This document shows positions 42,675 through 54,539 of a DNA stretch of 64,000 nucleotides, in pieces. Position 1 is the first letter of the stretch; the number at the start of each line of letters is the position of its first letter. The position numbers were made by a program, and so were the translations under genes. The stretch is from positions 1,928,501 to 1,992,500 of the forward strand of contig JAFFSR010000015.1 of the NCBI GenBank assembly GCA_017163975.1, written 5' to 3'. The stretch is from Anastatus disparis. Lineage: Eukaryota > Arthropoda > Insecta > Hymenoptera > Eupelmidae. Under the pieces are notes generated by a model. That model did not search any database and was not told the origin of the DNA. It saw nothing but the letters and a program-made list of their open reading frames with translations.

Positions 42675-43165
42675 CAAATGAAGAAGATCTAAGTTCACCT
42701 GAAGAACATTCTCTGGATAGTGATGAAGAGTATATTCCTAAGGGTGAAGAACGAACTGTTGAAAAGTTTGATCAAAAAAGTCTGAACGATTTATTTAGAA
42801 AGAGTGGTTTATCTAAGGAACAATCAGAGTTTATGGCTTCAGAGTTCAAGAGACGAAATATGTTGACAAAGGGTACTAAAGTATGTGCATATCGTAATCG
42901 AGAAGAGCGCTTTAGAAATTATTTCAAGAATGATTCTAATATGGTTTATTGCACGGACGTGAAAGGTCTTATTGATGAATTGAAACCCAACATATACAAA
43001 CCTGAAAATTGGCGACTATTCATTGATTCATCAAAATTAATTTGTCATTATCATAGAATATATTGCTTTTTACAATGCAGTTTGCAGAAAACACATATTT
43101 TTTATTTACGCTTTCTTTTTTTTGCTTTTTTGGAACACGTAAGTAGTGCCACACGTACTTTATGA
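42575..43165 (+). pseudogene. Inverted partial copy of the multicopy ORF
   Basis: 42675-43036 is the reverse complement of 41189-41550 with a single difference, and that difference turns the stop of the minus copy into a Ser codon here. Homology breaks sharply at 43036, after IDSSK, and the frame then runs into unrelated sequence. Upstream (42575-42674) the similarity is weak. Only about 120 codons of the roughly 600 are present. Confidence 0.8.
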
Positions 43166-43392
43166 CGCTCTGTATTTTTTGACTTTTTTTCTGCCGCAAG
43201 CTGCCTTCAAGCGTTTTTGATTCAGCGTCTGGATTAAGTTCATGAGAAGTGATGCTGTTCTTGCTTTATTGTTGCGAGCTTCTGGACCAGCAGATCTTTT
43301 TTGAGGTTAGTGTCTGATTGCTATTTGATTTGGGAGGAAAATCGGCGTGTGGTGCCTTTCAGAACACATTAAACGACGTAATTTTTGAAAGA

Positions 43393-45065
43393 TGCCGCAA
43401 GAGATTGCTACTATGGATCGTTGTGGTATATATAAGCATCCGTCGTCAGATGTATGCGAAGAGAAAAGAGTGTATAACTGTTCGACCTGTCGATAACGCT
43501 GTCATACTAGATGTATGACACGTATACAATCAGAAAGCACCGGTCACCAACAAATGCGTAAAGGCGAAGGATGAGAAGAGCGCCTCCTCCACTTCGCGCG
43601 CACTTGGCGCTAGCGATGTCGATAAGACTAAAAAAAGTCTGCTTCTCACTACATCGACTCCATCAAGCCTCGATATGCAAGTATCATCGGTCATCATCTC
43701 ATAGGGTGAACCAACAATCAAGGCATTTCAGAAGGCCAGTGGCGCAGCAAAAAATAATAAGTCTAGTTTAAGTATTATTTTAAATGACAAATCTATTGAA
43801 GCTACGCATTAAAGAGGTAGCGCTGCGCGTGGTGCCCCCGCCACCATACTTAAAAATGATAAATCGATGAAATCAATAGTTGATAATGAACAATTGAAAT
43901 ATAATGATAATTCTATTTCTCAAGTTGTTTTGTCTGCACTTGAAGACGCTTTCTCTCGTTAGCTTGACTCAATCCCGGGCGCTCTCGATCGGCTTCCGAA
44001 TGTTGTGAGCAGTGTAATTGGTATCGGTCATGGCTTGCGAGGTATTGTTGATAAACTTAATAATCAAAATAACATAATAAACAATTTAGAAGCTGTGCAG
44101 GCAGGGCTGCTTGATGAAAATATTGAACTAAGGGGGATAGTCAGTGGTCTTAAGACTCAATTGTCTACTCTGATTAAGAATTATAAAGAGATGAATTCAA
44201 ATTTTAATTCTATAATTGATAGCCTTCAATCTACTTTAAAGGCTGAGTTTAATGAAATGGACAAGAATTTCTCGGATCTTGCGGTGGAAGTGGCATGCAA
44301 GGTGCAGACTGTCTTTGATTTAAGTATGCAAAAGCGTGTGGAAAAGCACGAAAGTATCCCACATACTAACACAACCTCAATTGGAGTGGTAGACATTAAC
44401 ACAAAAGTTACTAACACAAGAATAGAAAAGGTTTATTATAATCAAAAACAAAATACATACAATTGTGGTACCGAGGGTGACACTCATTGGTGATCTCCTG
44501 TGGACTCGACTGCTTAGCGGCTAATGTTCGACCGGAAGATTTTGCTTCTGTTGTCCGTGGTAGCATACTTCCGGATATAACACATTCACACATATTATCG
44601 GCTGTTTGTTTAACATCGCATGATTCTGGAAGCGGTGTAATCAGGGACGGTCCGGGGGTCCCTCCTCGCTCCTAGTCAGACTCTCCGAGGCCAATCTAAT
44701 CCAACAAATATTAAATGCAAAAAGAAAAATCATTAATTTTTCAACGGCAGATATTTATCTTATCCGTTTTGCTGGTTTGTCTGCCACTACGAAATTTTCA
44801 TAAATGAATATCTTAAAAAAAATATAGATAAAAACTTTCAAGATTTAAAGAAATATGCAAAGGATAGAGGTATTAATTTTATATGGCATAAAAGTGATAG
44901 ATTTCTGGCAAGCAGAATAAGAGGAGAGAGAGTATACACATTTACTACGAGGGATGGTATAAATAACGCTATTCTAGATAAAAGTCCTGTTGCTGACAAA
45001 TCTCGTGTAATTAGTGGATGCATAAATTATGTTGATAATGTTGTTAAAGTAGTCTCCTATGATTA
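43393..45065 (+). pseudogene. LINE 2 ORF1 remains
   Basis: Starts with a Cys-rich PHD-like stretch (VYNCSTCR then RCHTRCM, 43465-43520). The central open frame 44005-44493 is a long coiled coil (NNIINNLEAVQAGLLDENIE, ILxxLxx spacing). At 44800-45063 is a C-terminal domain with YAKDRGINFIWHKSDRFLAS resembling the baculovirus FP-type domain found in LINE ORF1 proteins. Numerous stops. It would bind LINE RNA. Confidence 0.6.
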
Positions 45066-45108
45066 ATGTTCTGTTATTAAGAGTAACAATGTCTCTTCCC
45101 AATGACTG

Positions 45109-46745
45109 TTGGTTTCCGTTATTTACCGTCCTCCTGTCATTTCGTTTACAAAAAACTCTGATCTGGTTGAATCCTTCGTAAATTTAACTCCCGATTTTTC
45201 ATTTAAACTCATAATGGGAGATCTGAATGCCAATCTCCTACGAGAAGGCAGTGATGCAAAATTTCTTAAAAAGCTGTTCGCTGAGCTTTCGTTTCAGGTG
45301 GTCCAGCACGGTGCCACGCATATTGCTCCATTGTCTTGCAAATGGATTGACCTGATTTTTGTGGACGACAATGACACTATACTTAAGCCTGTAACTAACC
45401 TGCGAACTTTCATAGTCAACACAACTTAATTAACGTCTCTATAGCCTACAATATGAGCATTTCAGAGCAAGAACATATCAAGTATCGAGACTATGAAATA
45501 TTAGTGGGAAATTATTATTAGAGAAATTAGCCGGCTATGATTGGTCTTTATTGACAACTGGTACAATTGACACTGAGTCTGCACTTGACTGCATTTGCGA
45601 CAATCTTGCTGCTGCTATTGAAAATTTAGCACCAGTAAAAATATTAGAATTTATAAAGAAGAAGCTACTATAAATGGAAAAAGAGTTGTCGCAGATGCAG
45701 CGCAAGAAAGATGCCACATATACACGATACGAACGGACAAATGACAGTCAATATCTCTCTGAATTTCCACAGTTGCTTCAGGCAGTGGTTGAACTGACTG
45801 AACGCGCAAGAACTGAATATTATCATAACAGACTGTTTGAGGCTCTTGCAGGCGGTAATGTCTGGAAGGAAGTAAGAGAGCAGAGACTCTTATCCGGACC
45901 TCAAGAGGATTTGATCTCCTCTAGATGAACTTAATGCGCACTTTGCTGGGGTAACGGTTTCGCTACATGATGATGATGGGAAACGCAAGAAGATTCTTTC
46001 TGAATGCAACGAAAACAGTTTCGCTTTTAAACCAATCAACGTTAACGACGTTATTCTTGCGATTTCTCACGTCTCATCACAGGCTCGTGGCAAGGACGGC
46101 ATTCCGAAAGATGTGATACTTAAAGCATTACCATTTATTAGTGAACATCTTGTGACTCTGTTCAATTCCTCTTTTGCACGGAAGTCTTTTCTGGCCTTTG
46201 GAAGCGGGCACGTATTGTGCCATAAAAGAAGTGCTCTGCACCTAAATCACCTAAGGGTTTTAGGCCAATCGCGATGCTGTGTTTCCTTTCGAAAGTACTT
46301 GAGAAGATCGCCCATGACCAATTGTGGGAGTACATTACTGCTAATCAATTACTTGACCTAACGCAGACTGGTTTTAGAAAGCACCACTCGACGCAGACAG
46401 CTATACTAAAATGAATTGACGACATGAGATCAGGTCTAGATAAAAAACTCGTCACATCACTTTTGCTTTTTGATTTTAAAGGCATTCGACACGATCTCTC
46501 CCTCCAAATCACTTACGAGGCTGAGATCGATGGGGTTTACCAGGGCCGCCCTCTTGTGGATTAACTCCTATATATCAGGGAGAAAGCAAATGGTTTTCAA
46601 GCATTTAAATGAGGAATCGAGTTGGCTGACAACCAACCTAGGAGTTCCCCAGAGTTAGGTACTGAGGCCTCTGTTGTTTCGCCTTTATATTAATGACGTA
46701 CGTGACGCTCTTGACTCTGGTTGTGTCGAGAAATTATATATTAAC
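45109..46745 (+). pseudogene. LINE 2 ORF2: endonuclease and partial RT
   Basis: Endonuclease fragment 45109-45429 (VSVIYRPPVISF, LIMGDLNANLL, CKWIDLIFVDD). RT fragments: 45674-45928 (linker), 46080-46361 (RGKDGIPKDVI), 46350-46410 (TGFRKHHSTQTA) and 46430-46735 (ending with LYINDVRDALD). Many frameshifts. The catalytic YxDD box is not present because the element stops before it. Confidence 0.75.
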
Positions 46746-46770
46746 TATCATTTCAAATGACACATGAATA

Positions 46771-48785
46771 AGGACTGACATCGCTCATTTAATTCACTCT
46801 GTAACACGCTGGAAATGCTTTATTGGCAAAGAACGAAGATACAAAGATTTTCATGCGCGAATTATTGGTTATATGAGCAAAATTGAACAATTGAGCGAGT
46901 TTGAAATCATAATGAAAGCTGTTTTTGTTGTTTGTCAAACTAAATATTTGGAAGAAGAGAATTGTGACGAATGTAAAAAGTTAATAATAAATAAAATAAA
47001 ATTGCATGATCTGCAAATAGATGAATTAAAATCCGAAAGGAAAATAATTAATTTGTATTCAGATCTAGAAGATAATTTTAATTGTAATCATTCTGAAGAA
47101 GATATCCTCAAGAATCATACTAATAAATATATTAAAGATGTTGAAAATAAAAAATATGTCAATCATGATTTTTCAGAGAACATATATTTCTTTCCAAGTA
47201 TTGTTAAACATTTGACACAATTGTTTGCAGATTTTCCTAGTTGGACTAACGTTATGAGAAAATATTATAAATTTTCTTCTGACGTTGCAGCAAGTGCTAA
47301 ATCAGAAGCTTTGTTTTCAATCATCAAAGCTAATGTTTTGGAAAACAGCAAATCTCAAAGAATCGATAAATTTTTCATCAACTACACTCGATTTATCAGA
47401 GGACATTTGAAAACCGCACAAGCAAATTTAAAAGGATTTACTTATAAGAAATTGGAATCGATTGATCAGGATGATGATTCAATAACTGTGAAAAAATTAG
47501 ATATCACTTCAAAAATGACGTTGGAATTGGAGGCACTTAATCGCATTGGATTAATACAAGAAAATTGGAGAAATAAAAATCCTGACATTCCTGACCATGG
47601 AAATGGGTATGATTTCGATGACGTTCAAACTGAAAATATATATCCAAGTCAAATAATTACACATTATGAAAATGAAATTCTGGAAACAGGCTTAGGTGAT
47701 AAAAATGTTAAAAAATAATGACTTTTTATTCTAAATTAATATTATTATTATACGATACTGATATTATTATTAATATTATTATTATTATTACAGACTTGAA
47801 TAACATGATATCTAATTGTTTGAAAGACGCAACTAACAATAAAGATATGAAACACGAAAATGATATTGAAAAAAATAAATGCCATTCAATAAAAAAATCA
47901 AGAGGAACCTACGTTTCTCCATGTCTAGAAGTATCATTTCTTCATCAAAGACCTTTACTAAAACGCACTAAAGCTATCATTTGAAATGGCTATTTATTAA
48001 TGCCTGTAAGTGTTCGAAGGATAAAAATTAAATTTGAAGGCACTTGTGCGCTAGATACATTGATAGAAGTAATTGCTTCTGCAATATGTAATATAAAGGA
48101 TTTCCAAATATTCGTTGATACCTTTACTGCTGACATGAAGAGCGAATACCACATTTTTAATTTAGCTATGTTTTATGCTAAAGAAGGTGTAAACGCGAGC
48201 ATTTATCGTCAAAGAGCTAACTTTAGCATTGTAAATAAAATTTGTAAGATCGTCAATGTTGGCTTGGTAACTGTAGTTAAATATCAAACAAATGTATGTC
48301 GATTATTTGTAAATATTATGAAGGATTTTCCTAGCCCACGCGAAACCATTTCCTGCAATCAGTGCAGCTTCAAAAAAGAGATTAATTTCTACACGATTTC
48401 AGTATCTTTGAATACTATTTTGGAAGATGGAATAAAGGTTTTAGGCAGAGAAATTGATAAATTTGTTTTAAGTAAAAAAGTTTTTTGTCCTGCATGTAGA
48501 TCCAAATGCGCTGATAGCAACAAGGTAACTGGTCCATATATTTGTGTAGATTTAGAATTTATGTACCAATCAAAAGTACAAATAACTCACGATTACAGTG
48601 GTGATATAAAATGTAATCTAAAAAATATCCCAACTGTAATATCAGTACAAGGATCAACATATATTTTATGTGGAGCCATTCAGTTTAAAGAGCCTGATGA
48701 TGAAGATGGAGAAGGGCATTACATAGCTTATTGCAGAACCGTTAATAACTTACGGGAAAAAAGGGACGATATAACGATACAGTAG
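46771..48785 (+). pseudogene. Transposase C-terminal half fused to a ubiquitin-protease-like domain
   Basis: 46771-47695 begins with RTDIAHLIHSVTRW and contains the KYYKFSSDVAASAKSEALFS and RIDKFFINYTRFIRG segments, typical of a large eukaryotic cut-and-paste transposase family that I cannot name with certainty. A 98-bp GT..CAG intron (47696-47793) joins in frame to 47794. The frame continues through one in-frame TGA at 47982-47984 to 48785. The last part has GTCALDTLIEV and, 220 residues on, GHYIAYCR, plus CNQCS and CPACRSKC pairs: the Cys and His boxes of a C19 (USP)-type peptidase. The N-terminal half is missing at the LINE 2 junction. Confidence 0.65.
47696..47793 (+). other. Candidate intron in transposase/USP-like gene
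   Basis: 98 bp of AT-rich sequence starting GTGATA and ending TTATTACAG. Its removal bypasses a stop and joins the frames of 46873-47718 and 47718-47984. Confidence 0.6.
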
Positions 48786-49172
48786 AAAAATTGGGAAACA
48801 GACTACCTGATATCAGAATAAGTATAGTGTTTTTCGCACTATGTACTGTAGAAGAGCATGAATAAAATTCATAATAATAAAAGAAATTATTATACTAGTC
48901 TTATTAATATGCTAATGTAATTTTAAATAATAAATGTATTTATAATTCAGTTTTTATTAATGTTCCTTTATTACCTAAAATATTGTAATCTTTATTAATT
49001 TTATGTATCGACGCTTTACAATTTCTTTTACTATTTCTGAAAATAATTTAGCCAATTACAATATAGAATAATGACTTAGATCAAAAACTGTATTACAGGC
49101 GTAATTTTCTTTATCGTTTTCATATTTTCTATCTTGCATTCTATAATGTTATCTTTTTATTAAAAGCATATT

Positions 49173-50157
49173 TTATTTGAATACGTCATGAATATAAGTA
49201 TTGGGCAATTTTAGGTCAACTACGGGTAAAGCGAGTTCAATGTTGTTATTTTGTAAAGTAGTATCGACTTCCTTATGGTACGTCTTTTTGTGCATGGCGA
49301 GGGCAACTGCTGTCGGATATAGTGCTGGACACAAATTGCATCTAGACAAAAAAATTTGTTGAGAATATTGATATATTTTAAAATAATTTAATATGATCTT
49401 TTTTGTATTTTATTTGATATTTACTTATGAAGCAATTTGTTTGTTGTTCTGTGCGATGTCCTGTGTTGAGTTAATATCACATACTTGGCAAGTCAGTGAT
49501 TGTAGCATTCTAGAAAAAAAATAAAAATAGATTATATTAAATATTGGTAAAGAAATCAATTGTATTATATATTGATAAAGAAATCAATTATATTATATAT
49601 TGATAAAGAAATCAATTATATTATATATTGATAAAGAATATATTATCAATTTTATGGAATTTTAAAACTAATTTGATTACTTAAAAGTTTTATAAAAAGA
49701 TAATAAAGTTTTAATATAATTACCTTGGAGGTCTGCCTCTTCTTACAATTAGATGCAAAGGAGATGTATCTTGAGTTAAATCAACTGTTGGTGGTCTAGG
49801 TGCTCGTTTAACTTCATTTGTAACTTGTTTACTTTGTTTGTTCTGTGGTACAGCACACTGATCTTGTGGTTCTTGTTGCTTTCTCTGTGCACTTGAAGCT
49901 GGAATGATGGATATAGCAGAATTTAAATTCAGAGTTGACACATTCACTTGCTTCTGCTGCTGTGCTTGCGGTTGTTGCTGTTGTTGAGTCTGATTTTTTT
50001 GTTCAAGAGACTTTTTATTAGCTGCCGGCGTGACAGTCATTCCACGAGCTGCCAGAACATTCGCTTCAGCTGAAGCATCAGGTTTCTTTGCACCTTGTAC
50101 CATTGCATTGACTTCTGCTGGATTATGAACTTTAGGAATTAGTAAACAAATAAACAT
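49173..50157 (-). pseudogene. C2H2 zinc-finger gene, 3' exons (likely host, decayed)
   Basis: Exon at 49724-50157: Gln-rich region (Q-runs), then RPPTVDLTQDTS and an AT-hook-like end RRGRPPR before a GTAATT donor. Exon 49425-49509: CQVCD and, in a different frame, HRTSHRTTNKLLH, so a zinc finger with an internal deletion and shift. Exon 49173-49341: intact finger CNLCPALYP...HKKTYH followed by a 36-residue tail ending in DVFK and a stop. The splice phase between the last two exons fits. A nuclear DNA-binding protein is likely. The middle-exon lesion and duplicated flanks suggest a pseudogene or a rearranged copy. Confidence 0.55.
49546..49645. repeat. 28-bp tandem repeat in zinc-finger gene intron
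   Basis: GATAAAGAAATCAATT[AG]TATTATATATT repeats about 3.5 times at a 28-bp period (starts near 49546, 49574, 49602, 49630). Confidence 0.85.
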
Positions 50158-50411
50158 GTTTTTTCGCCTTTGTGCACTTCGTCATTGAAACTTTGAAATT
50201 TGATTATCATTAAAAAACTGATAATCATAATTTTTCATTTTTTTTTAATCAACCAGATCTGCCATGAATCCGAGTACTCCAAGCATAATCATGATAAGAA
50301 TGTCTTGTATGATATTGAGAATAGCATTAAAGTTCTATAAAAAGATCCAAATTCAACAATAAACATAGAAATCATTTTATTTAAATAATTGATGAGTTAC
50401 TGCACTTACAG

Positions 50412-50535
50412 TGTTATTTTTTTGTCATCAGGTTAATCCAAAGTGTCGATTTAGGTAGAGAATCGAGTCCTTGAGTTTGTGAAAGACAACCCACTCTGAC
50501 ATAAATTGATGCAGCCACTGCATGTCGAACATCCT
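50412..50535 (-). repeat. Exon-like segment, copy 1 of 3
   Basis: On the minus strand, 124 bp preceded by a TAG acceptor-like end, open in one frame until a stop after DSLPKSTLWINLMTKK. Two further diverged copies lie at about 50950-51065 and 53535-53658. It is upstream of the zinc-finger exons and may be one of their 5' exons. Confidence 0.5.
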
Positions 50536-50949
50536 ACATTATGTAATTAATGTGTGAATTATAAATGTGTATAAAAAATATAGTTTTTTAATGTAAAAAT
50601 TTAGATCCTGTTATTTTAATTACCAAAATTTTTGTATGCCTGAGAAATGAATGAAAAAAAGTGAGCATTCACTTTATAATGTATTTCTAATACAACTATA
50701 TTTAATGTTTAAAAACTAGGCCAAAGTGATTGATCAGGTTTCCAATTAATGAATAGAAATTAACGTAATAAAAATATATTTTATTTAATTAATATGTTAA
50801 AAAATTTGAGCACCTGTATAAGCGAAGGTTAATTATAAGCAAATATTTTGTAATGAAAACTAGTAGCATTGAACAAAGTACTAACAAAAAATTGCAACAC
50901 CCAATTCTTAAAATTCAATGTAATTTAATTGAATAAACATATTTTTCTT

Positions 50950-51065
50950 GGTATCAATGACCTCTGATAGAAGATAAATCGATTTCGATGGAGAGTCGAG
51001 TCTTTGAGTTTTTACAGAACCATCTGCTAACACACCAATTTATGCAGCTACTGGTTATCCAACAT
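50950..51065 (-). repeat. Exon-like segment, copy 2 of 3
   Basis: Diverged copy of 50412-50535, with stops; the conserved part reads KTQRLDSPSKSIYLLSE on the minus strand. Confidence 0.5.
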
Positions 51066-53534
51066 CCTATCAAAATAATAACACTTTTGAAATATAAATT
51101 ATTAAAGCATGTTAAAAATTGGATCTTTTAATAGGAAAATTTAATATCTGAAAATTAATATTAATGATCCTTTTTAATGTATTGTAGTTAATGTGCAAAC
51201 TAATATCTTTCACGAAAATAATAAACTTGAGAATTTAAACTAGTGTATAAGCATTAGTTTATGTACAACTTGCTAATTTAAAAATTAATTACAAGCAAAA
51301 CTTTTATAAAAAAAACAAATAGCACTTTATAAAGTATAAATGAAAAATCAAAACACTTACTCTGTTGAATGTAATTTGATTGCATGAAGATACTTCTCTG
51401 GAAAACGGCTTTTGACAGTTAAATAGTGTATTAAATAAATGTACAGTTTATCCTTGGCGACTCAACTATGTCTTTAATTACATAGCTGATGATTCCAAAT
51501 TTTATTGCATTCTAAAATATCATCTTCTGCTACAAACCGTAGTGCTCCAAATGATGTAAAATAAATTTCTTGTATCAATTAATGACTTCCATAATAAATA
51601 CTCCCAACGCCAGTTTGGCCAATTATAATATAAAGCACTGACTTAGATCAAAAACTGTATTCCAGGCGTAATTTTCTTTCTCATTTTCATATTTGCTATC
51701 TTTCATATTACATACGTAACGTTGCATTTGACATATTATATATTGCATATATAATATATAATATAGATTATTAAACAGGAATACACCCCTACATTTTTCA
51801 GTCTGATTCTATAATAAGACAACACAGATAACTGGTGCGACATCTTTTTCCTGATAAATAACTTGAAAATACTGACAAGTAAATTGGATTTGTTTGAATT
51901 GGACTTTGAATTCTTGACTATATTTTTCATTTTTCCAAAAACTTGATGAATTTTATCTTGAAAATTTATTTGTAATGAATTTCCTTTGACTTCCTTCATT
52001 GGTATTTCCATAAATGCAGCAAAACTATATAGTCGTTGCTGCACAAAGTCTTTTTCATCGGAGTATATGTTTATCACTATCCAGCAAGCTGTTAGATCAT
52101 CTGTTTCAGGAATCGTCTTTAAAATATCTCTCGCAATCATCTTGCATTCAATGTACTGTATAATCTTAATATTAATATTAATGTACACTTTTTCTCAATA
52201 ATTCCATTTAGTCTTTAGTTGAAGAGTTGATAATCCAAGTTTCTGAATAAACGTAGCAAGTTAAATTTTCAAATCTAGCTCTCTCCATTTGGCAACACAA
52301 GTAACGATGAACTATTCTTTTTATTAGAGTATGCATTGCTATTTCATTTTTTAATTTTATTCCGCATACATCCTTCTAAATAGAGTTAGATAAAGCGTGT
52401 AATTGTTTGGATGCACTAAAAATATGAAACATCTTTTTAAAAGTTGATTACAATCTCTATTTCTGATTCTTTTACAGGCATTATTATAATTATCATCAAT
52501 TTCTTGAAAAAAAACTTTCTCATTACGTTTTTAATTGTACTATGCACCATAAATTATTTTTGTCTTCTATTCTTTTTCAAAATTTTAACACTGGAATCAT
52601 ATCTCTTTCCCATTGGTAAATTTATAATCTTATTCCTTCATTCCTATTTAAAAAACCATGAAAAATTAAATACGTACGGTATTTATTTAAAAATGGTGAA
52701 TCGTAGTTGGTAGCATTGTCAGCTCTCAATTCAAAAATATTTAAATTACATGAAAATTTATATAAATAAATAAATGACTGTTGGAGAATCAATGTCAACA
52801 AACGGAAATTCATTATAATTTGTTGATTATGCCAGAATTTCTTTCAAATGTTTTAGAAAGAATAATTAAAGTGCCAAGACGAGAACCTTCTACTTTGCAT
52901 AAATTTAAATATCGAAACATTAATTAACTCTACAGCACAAATGATGTGATTGTACAGAATTTTTATACTAATTAGTATTATATTGATAATTATTTCTCGA
53001 ATTTTCTTCAACATTAAATTCTGAAGAAAAAAATTAAATTTTCAAATTTTTTAAAAAGTTGACAATAAGGAGTTCTGAGTATGATGCTAAATTTTTTGAA
53101 GAAACGTAAAATAAATATTCCAAAGCGAATAAAGCTATTATAAAGTTATTTCTATAACATGAGGTTGACGTTTATGCACTTGTACAATTGATGTCTGTAT
53201 ACGTATTCTAATTATAAATACCATTAGTTTGCTTTTCAGTAAGCATAGCTTTGAGTAAAGCTGATCAATCTAATGATAAAGGAGTTAAACCCCTTTCTCC
53301 GCTTGCGTGCTCTCCATTTGGCCTTTAATTAAACAGCTAATAATCCAAGCTTGTGATGTCTTTTGAATAATCCTGATCCACTGAGAATCAGAATGATCCA
53401 AGTACGATATTGATAAGAATTCCTGATATATTGCTGAAAATAGTAATCATACCTGAATTAGCAATAATATAAAAATAAGCATTAAAATCATTTTCTATAA
53501 ATAATCGATAAATTACTTAAGTAATTTACACTCA
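51066..53534. other. AT-rich region with duplicated pieces, no clear gene
   Basis: 51605-51710 repeats 49040-49160 (shared ACTTAGATCAAAAACTGTAT and CAGGCGTAATTTTCTTT). 53370-53534 repeats 50265-50411. These mark a tandem duplication of the zinc-finger locus. No intact gene recognised apart from the doubtful frame at 51736-52188. Confidence 0.55.
51736..52188 (-). CDS. Hypothetical frame, possible exon
   Basis: A 150-residue frame, of which the first 85 residues or so look protein-like (ILKTIPETDDLTACWIVINI, RLYSFAAFMEIPMKEV). The end is Ile/Tyr-rich and probably non-coding. Not recognised. It lies in the duplicated zinc-finger region but has no zinc-binding motif. Confidence 0.25.
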   Translation of the reverse strand: MYININIKIIQYIECKMIARDILKTIPETDDLTACWIVINIYSDEKDFVQQRLYSFAAFMEIPMKEVKGNSLQINFQDKIHQVFGKMKNIVKNSKSNSNKSNLLVSIFKLFIRKKMSHQLSVLSYYRIRLKNVGVYSCLIIYIIYYICNI

Positions 53535-53658
53535 CAGTGGCATTCTTTGACATCATGTTGATACAAATAATCGATTTAGGTTGAGAATAAACTTCTTGAG
53601 TTTATAAAGAACAATCCGCTACCACACCGATTGATGCAACTACGCAATGTCCAATGTC
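53535..53658 (-). repeat. Exon-like segment, copy 3 of 3
   Basis: Diverged copy of 50412-50535 (shared PKSI and a GATGTCAAAGAAT-type end near an acceptor-like string), with one stop in frame. Confidence 0.5.
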
Positions 53659-54539
53659 CTATTAAAACATTTAGGAATTTTAATTTGTATATAATATATG
53701 TCCAGGGCAGTAATAGATGGTCGCGGAACAAGCAAGCATCAGAAGTCCTAAGAAAACCTGCATTACAAAACAAAAATACATTAGTTATGAAAAGAAATAA
53801 TAAAATAGCGGGTGGAAGAGAAAGGTAAAATTTTGGGAAAAGATTGGCATTACAATAATGTAAGTAAGACTTGTAGTGTGAATGGGACTCTGCTTTACGA
53901 AACGAATTTTAAATTTATATTAGTTAATAAAAAGAAATGCACTGTTCTGGAGCTTAATTTTTAAAATTGTTGATATTGAAGAATTTTAACGCACAAATCG
54001 AAACTTTGTTGAATTAAAATGATAAAGTTAAGTAATGCAAAATAGAATCTAAAGATATTGATGGTTATGTCTGAATAATTTTGATTATTTTTTTTTCTTC
54101 TTTCTTGCTTGGAGGTCGTTCATTCATCCGTTTTTGCAGGAGGAGCGGGGTTCTCTTCCGTTTACTCCTCCTGCAGGTGGGTGGATTTTTGTTTTATCGC
54201 TGCCCTATAATGTTGACAGTACGGTTGGTCAAGCATGGCCATACCTTTGGCCGTTAATGCTGTTGAGGTAGGCCAGCAGTCTATTGCCAGCAGTGTTGGT
54301 ATTTGCTTCTTGTCCATTCACCTAAAACAAAATTGTATGAAAAGCATTGTTTTGTTAATTCGTTGGGTTGGTCGCATGCTGAGGTTAATTAAACGCATAT
54401 TAGATTTGGTAATAAGCATTAGTAAATTTCAAACATTAGTCAAGTTGAAGGTCGGTTACACACAAATTAAGCGGATTCTGGATTGCAGGGGTATTAGAGG
54501 TGTTGGTATGTTGGAGTATTAGACGTAACGCCTGTCAGA
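53659..54539. other. Non-coding gap with perfect 11-bp hairpin
   Basis: No convincing gene. 54135-54145 and 54165-54175 are perfect inverted repeats (TGCAGGAGGAG) around a 19-base loop. This lies about where the 3' end of gypsy 2 is expected. Confidence 0.55.

Larger units (their letters stand above)
43390..46745 (+). mobile_element. Non-LTR retrotransposon (LINE) 2, 3'-incomplete
   Basis: ORF1 with zinc-finger, coiled-coil and C-terminal domains and an ORF2 with endonuclease and RT pieces, related to LINE 1 but clearly diverged. RT homology ends shortly after a catalytic-core segment (near 46735) and is followed at once by transposase coding sequence, so the 3' half of the RT is absent. Confidence 0.75.

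Noticed and set aside
54235..54522. 95-residue plus-strand frame
   Set aside because: Lies in non-coding flank of gypsy 2, low-information composition, no domain.
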